The notes under the pieces are model-generated. The model ran no database searches, was not told where the DNA came from, and saw nothing but the letters and a program-made list of their open reading frames with translations. Shown here in pieces: positions 4,696-7,103 of a stretch of DNA of 7,103 bases. A program made the position numbers and the translations under genes. The stretch is from JAZSMS01 sp045536015 (GTDB taxonomy: Bacteria; Bacillota; Clostridia; Christensenellales; QALW01), in the NCBI GenBank assembly GCA_045536015.1, contig JAZSMS010000068.1:1-7103 (forward strand). The letters are read 5' to 3'. Positions within the stretch are counted from its first letter, which is position 1. Each line of letters begins with the position of its first letter.

Positions 4696-6240
4696 TTATT
4701 TAATTAAGGACTTACCTGTCATTTCAATAGGTTGCTCCTCACCCATAAGTGCTAAAAGCGTAGGTGAAAGATCTGCAAGCTTACCATCACAAGCAAGAGC
4801 AGTCTTTTTATTTTCTGGGTCAACTAAAATAAACGGAACAGGGTTTGTTGTGTGCGCGGTAAAAGCGGTTGTACCGTCTGAATCAAGCATTTTATCTGCA
4901 TTGCCGTGGTCAGCAGTTATCATTGCCTTTCCGCCCGTTGCTAAAATTGCTTTTACTACCTTGCCAACACACTCATCAACAGTTTTTACTGCCTTAACTG
5001 CAGCTTCAAACACGCCTGTGTGTCCAACCATATCGCAGTTTGCAAAGTTTAATATAATAACGTCGTACTTGCCGCTTTCGATAGCCTCAACAGCCTTATC
5101 GCAAACCTCGTAGGCGCTCATTTCGGGCTTTAAGTCGTACGTTGAAACCTTGGGCGAATTAACTAAAATTCTGTCTTCACCATCAAACATAACTTCTCTG
5201 CCGCCGTTAAAGAAGAACGTTACGTGAGCGTACTTTTCGGTTTCGGCAATACGAAGCTGTGTTTTGCCTTTTTTTGCAAGATATTCGCCAAGCGTGTTAT
5301 CAAGTGACTGTGGCTTGAACGCAATTAAAACGTTGGGTATAGTTGCATCGTAACGGGTAAAGCAGACGTAGCATACCGAAAGCATACCACCCTTACGCTC
5401 AAAACCTGCAAACTCGGGGTCAACAAATGTTCTTGTAATTTCTCTTGCGCGGTCGGGACGGAAATTAAAGAATATAACGCTATCACCCGAAGAAATTCTT
5501 TCTGTTCCGCTAACAACGGTAGGAAGAACAAATTCGTCAGTTAAGAACTTGCCGTCTTCGTCCTTAACAAGATAAGAAGCACGAACTGCCTCCTCGGCAT
5601 TATCACAAAGCACACCCTCGCCCAAAACAAGCGCATTATAAGCCTTTTCTACGCGATCCCAGCGATTATCTCTGTCCATCGCGTAAAAGCGTCCCATAAC
5701 GGTTGCAATTTTGCCTACACCGATTTCAGCAAGTTTTTCGTTTGTCTGTGCAATATAATCTGCAGCCGAAGCAGGAGGAACGTCGCGACCATCTAAAAAG
5801 CCGTGAATATAAACGCGCGTTAAGCCGTTTTTCTTTGCAAGCTCACAAAGCGCAAACAAGTGTTCTATATGACTATGTACGCCTCCGGGCGAAAGCAAAC
5901 CAAAGAAGTGAAGCGCACTATCATTTTTCTTGCAATTTTCAATAGCCTTTAAGAACTCCTCGTTTTCAAAAAACGTTCCGTCATTAATTTCCTTGGTTAT
6001 TCTTGTTAACTCCTGGTAAACAACGCGGCCCGCACCAATATTTGTGTGACCTACCTCGCTGTTTCCCATCTGACCGTCAGGCAAGCCTACATCAAGTCCG
6101 CTTGCACCGATTTGAGTATAAGAATATTCTTCAACAAGTGCATCAATATTAGGAGTTCCTGCGGCTTTAATGGCATTACCAACTGTCTCGCTATTTACGC
6201 CAAAGCCGTCCATAATTATCATTCCGTAAGTTTTTTTCAT
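4696..6240 (-). CDS. gpmI: 2,3-bisphosphoglycerate-independent phosphoglycerate mutase
   Basis: This cytosolic enzyme interconverts 3- and 2-phosphoglycerate using two Mn ions and a phosphoserine intermediate. At 514 residues it has full length. Visible active-site elements are Asp11 (IMDGFG), the catalytic Ser61 (MGNSEVGHTNIGAGR), His122 (GGVHSHIEH), Asp150-Arg152 (FLDGRD), GRFYAMDRDNRWDR, Arg261/Arg264 (NFRPDRARE), Lys336, Asp403 and His407 (NCDMVGHTG), Asp444-His445 (TADHGNADK) and His463 (TAHT). These agree closely with the well-studied Bacillus enzyme. The ATG is preceded by GGGGG at 4 nt. It follows tpiA after a hairpin and is followed at 12 bp by the DUF4282-like gene. The product works two steps after triosephosphate isomerase in lower glycolysis. 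Confidence 0.98.
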   Translation of the reverse strand: MKKTYGMIIMDGFGVNSETVGNAIKAAGTPNIDALVEEYSYTQIGASGLDVGLPDGQMGNSEVGHTNIGAGRVVYQELTRITKEINDGTFFENEEFLKAIENCKKNDSALHFFGLLSPGGVHSHIEHLFALCELAKKNGLTRVYIHGFLDGRDVPPASAADYIAQTNEKLAEIGVGKIATVMGRFYAMDRDNRWDRVEKAYNALVLGEGVLCDNAEEAVRASYLVKDEDGKFLTDEFVLPTVVSGTERISSGDSVIFFNFRPDRAREITRTFVDPEFAGFERKGGMLSVCYVCFTRYDATIPNVLIAFKPQSLDNTLGEYLAKKGKTQLRIAETEKYAHVTFFFNGGREVMFDGEDRILVNSPKVSTYDLKPEMSAYEVCDKAVEAIESGKYDVIILNFANCDMVGHTGVFEAAVKAVKTVDECVGKVVKAILATGGKAMITADHGNADKMLDSDGTTAFTAHTTNPVPFILVDPENKKTALACDGKLADLSPTLLALMGEEQPIEMTGKSLIK

Positions 6241-6251
6241 AAATCCCCCAT

Positions 6252-6283
6252 AAAAATATATCGGCAGAAGGCTCTGCCGATAT
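6252..6283 (-). terminator. Intercistronic hairpin between tpiA and gpmI
   Basis: A perfect 11-bp stem (ATATCGGCAGA at 6258-6268, TCTGCCGATAT at 6273-6283) has a 4-nt loop. On the minus strand a run of five T (6256-6252) follows. It lies 5 bp after the tpiA stop and before the gpmI ribosome binding site. It resembles a weak intrinsic terminator, or a 3' end-stabilising hairpin that lowers gpmI relative to tpiA. Complete termination is unlikely because gpmI has no other evident promoter. Confidence 0.6.
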
Positions 6284-6288
6284 GATAA

Positions 6289-7056
6289 TTAAGCCTCTTT
6301 TGAAGCTGCTTCAACTATAACCGAAAAATCGGGTGCCTTAAGCGAAGCGCCGCCGATAAGACCGCCATCAATATTGGGCATTGCCATAAGCTCTGCCGCA
6401 TTTGCAGCATTCATCGAGCCACCGTACTGAATACGGATATTCTCTGCAGTTTGCTCATCAAACTTGTCCTTAACGGTTGCACGGATAAAGGCAATAACCT
6501 CTTCTGCCTGCTCTTTGGTAGCGGTAAGACCGGTTCCGATAGCCCAAACAGGCTCGTAAGCAATAACGCTTGAAGCAACCTGCTCGGCACTCATTAAATC
6601 AAGTGCAGCTTCAACCTGAGTTTTAACAACGTCAAACGTTGTGCCGTTTTCTCTCTCGGCTAAAGTTTCGCCAACGCAGATGATAGGTGTTATACCTGCA
6701 TTTATTGCTGCAAGTGAACGCTTTGCAACAACTTGATCAGTTTCACCAAAGTATTGACGACGCTCCGAGTGGCCAATAACAACGTATTCTACGTTAAGCT
6801 CTTTAAGCATAGCGGTTGAAATTTCACCCGTAAAAGCTCCCTTTTCTTCAAAGTGAACGTTTTGTGCGCCGAGGCAAACGTTAGAATTTGCTACTGCCTT
6901 AGAAGCAGCATCTAAGCAAACAAACGTAGGGCAAACAACAACGTCACATTTTGCATCCTTTACAAGCGGCTTAATAGCGTTTATAAGCTCTACCGGCTGC
7001 GAAGGAGTATTATTCATTTTCCAGTTACCTGCAATAATAGGTTTACGCATTTTCAT
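6289..7056 (-). CDS. tpiA: Triosephosphate isomerase
   Basis: This TIM-barrel enzyme interconverts dihydroxyacetone phosphate and glyceraldehyde 3-phosphate. It has 255 residues, a normal length. The N-terminal substrate lysine is Lys13 (AGNWKMN), the electrophilic histidine His96 (VIGHSERRQYF) and the catalytic base Glu168 (AYEPVWAIGTG, followed by the flexible lid). YGGSMNAAN and DGGLIGGASL are the phosphate-binding loops. The chosen ATG lies 5 nt after the pgk stop without a good ribosome binding site, which suggests translational coupling. A second ATG two codons later (7048-7050, giving MRKPIIAGNW) is an equally plausible start and closer to the usual N-terminus. Confidence 0.98.
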   Translation of the reverse strand: MKMRKPIIAGNWKMNNTPSQPVELINAIKPLVKDAKCDVVVCPTFVCLDAASKAVANSNVCLGAQNVHFEEKGAFTGEISTAMLKELNVEYVVIGHSERRQYFGETDQVVAKRSLAAINAGITPIICVGETLAERENGTTFDVVKTQVEAALDLMSAEQVASSVIAYEPVWAIGTGLTATKEQAEEVIAFIRATVKDKFDEQTAENIRIQYGGSMNAANAAELMAMPNIDGGLIGGASLKAPDFSVIVEAASKEA

Positions 7057-7061
7057 TCTGC

Positions 7062-7103
7062 TTATTTATCGTTAAGTGCTGCTACGCCGGGAAGTTCAAG
7101 GCC
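7062..7103 (-). CDS. pgk: Phosphoglycerate kinase, C-terminal end only (partial)
   Basis: The right edge encodes GLELPGVAALNDK followed by TAA. The LPGVAALNDK ending is the characteristic C-terminus of bacterial phosphoglycerate kinase, the enzyme that makes 3-phosphoglycerate and ATP. The rest lies outside the window. The 5-nt gap to tpiA and the usual pgk-tpiA-gpmI order support the call. Confidence 0.85.
   Translation of the reverse strand, partial: GLELPGVAALNDK

Overview
The window looks like chromosomal DNA of a low-to-moderate GC Gram-positive bacterium of class Clostridia (Bacillota). The grounds are the pgk-tpiA-gpmI glycolytic cluster, strong AGGAGG-type ribosome binding sites, a SipW/ER-type signal peptidase and TTGACA/TATAAT-like promoters. 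Genus cannot be told from the sequence alone.

Right part (about 3450-7103, all leftward): the last codons of pgk, then tpiA, gpmI and a small DUF4282-like membrane protein form a glycolytic operon. A hairpin separates tpiA from gpmI. No clear terminator follows the DUF4282 gene. A near-consensus promoter lies just past its stop and starts the rplM-rpsI (L13-S9) operon, which ends in a good intrinsic terminator at 3453-3483.

Left part (79-1339, leftward): a TetR-family regulator with a TTG start overlaps by 8 bp a SipW/ER-type signal peptidase I with a Ser-His-Asp active site. The pair is translationally coupled. Their substrate or target genes probably lie beyond the left edge. A near-palindrome just upstream of tetR is a plausible operator.

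Middle part (about 1440-3112): this is the unusual region. A rightward tyrosine recombinase gene (1826-2947) with its own terminator lies between identical 20-bp inverted repeats at 1571-1590 and 3022-3041. Just inside the left repeat, pointing out across it toward tetR-sipW, is an almost perfect extended -10 sigma-70 promoter (TTGCAA, 17 bp, TG-C-TATAAT) at 1601-1629. Outside the right repeat, at 3081-3112, is a strong rightward terminator. I read this as a self-contained phase-variable promoter switch (inverton). In the orientation seen, the promoter drives tetR-sipW (ON). After inversion by the enclosed recombinase it would fire rightward into the 3081-3112 terminator (OFF), with the ribosomal operon shielded. 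A third full repeat copy at 1469-1488 and a degenerate inverted copy at 1506-1521 lie in the leader of the promoter's transcript, so more than one rearrangement is possible. The repeats, promoter, terminators and recombinase are visible in the sequence. The switching is inference.
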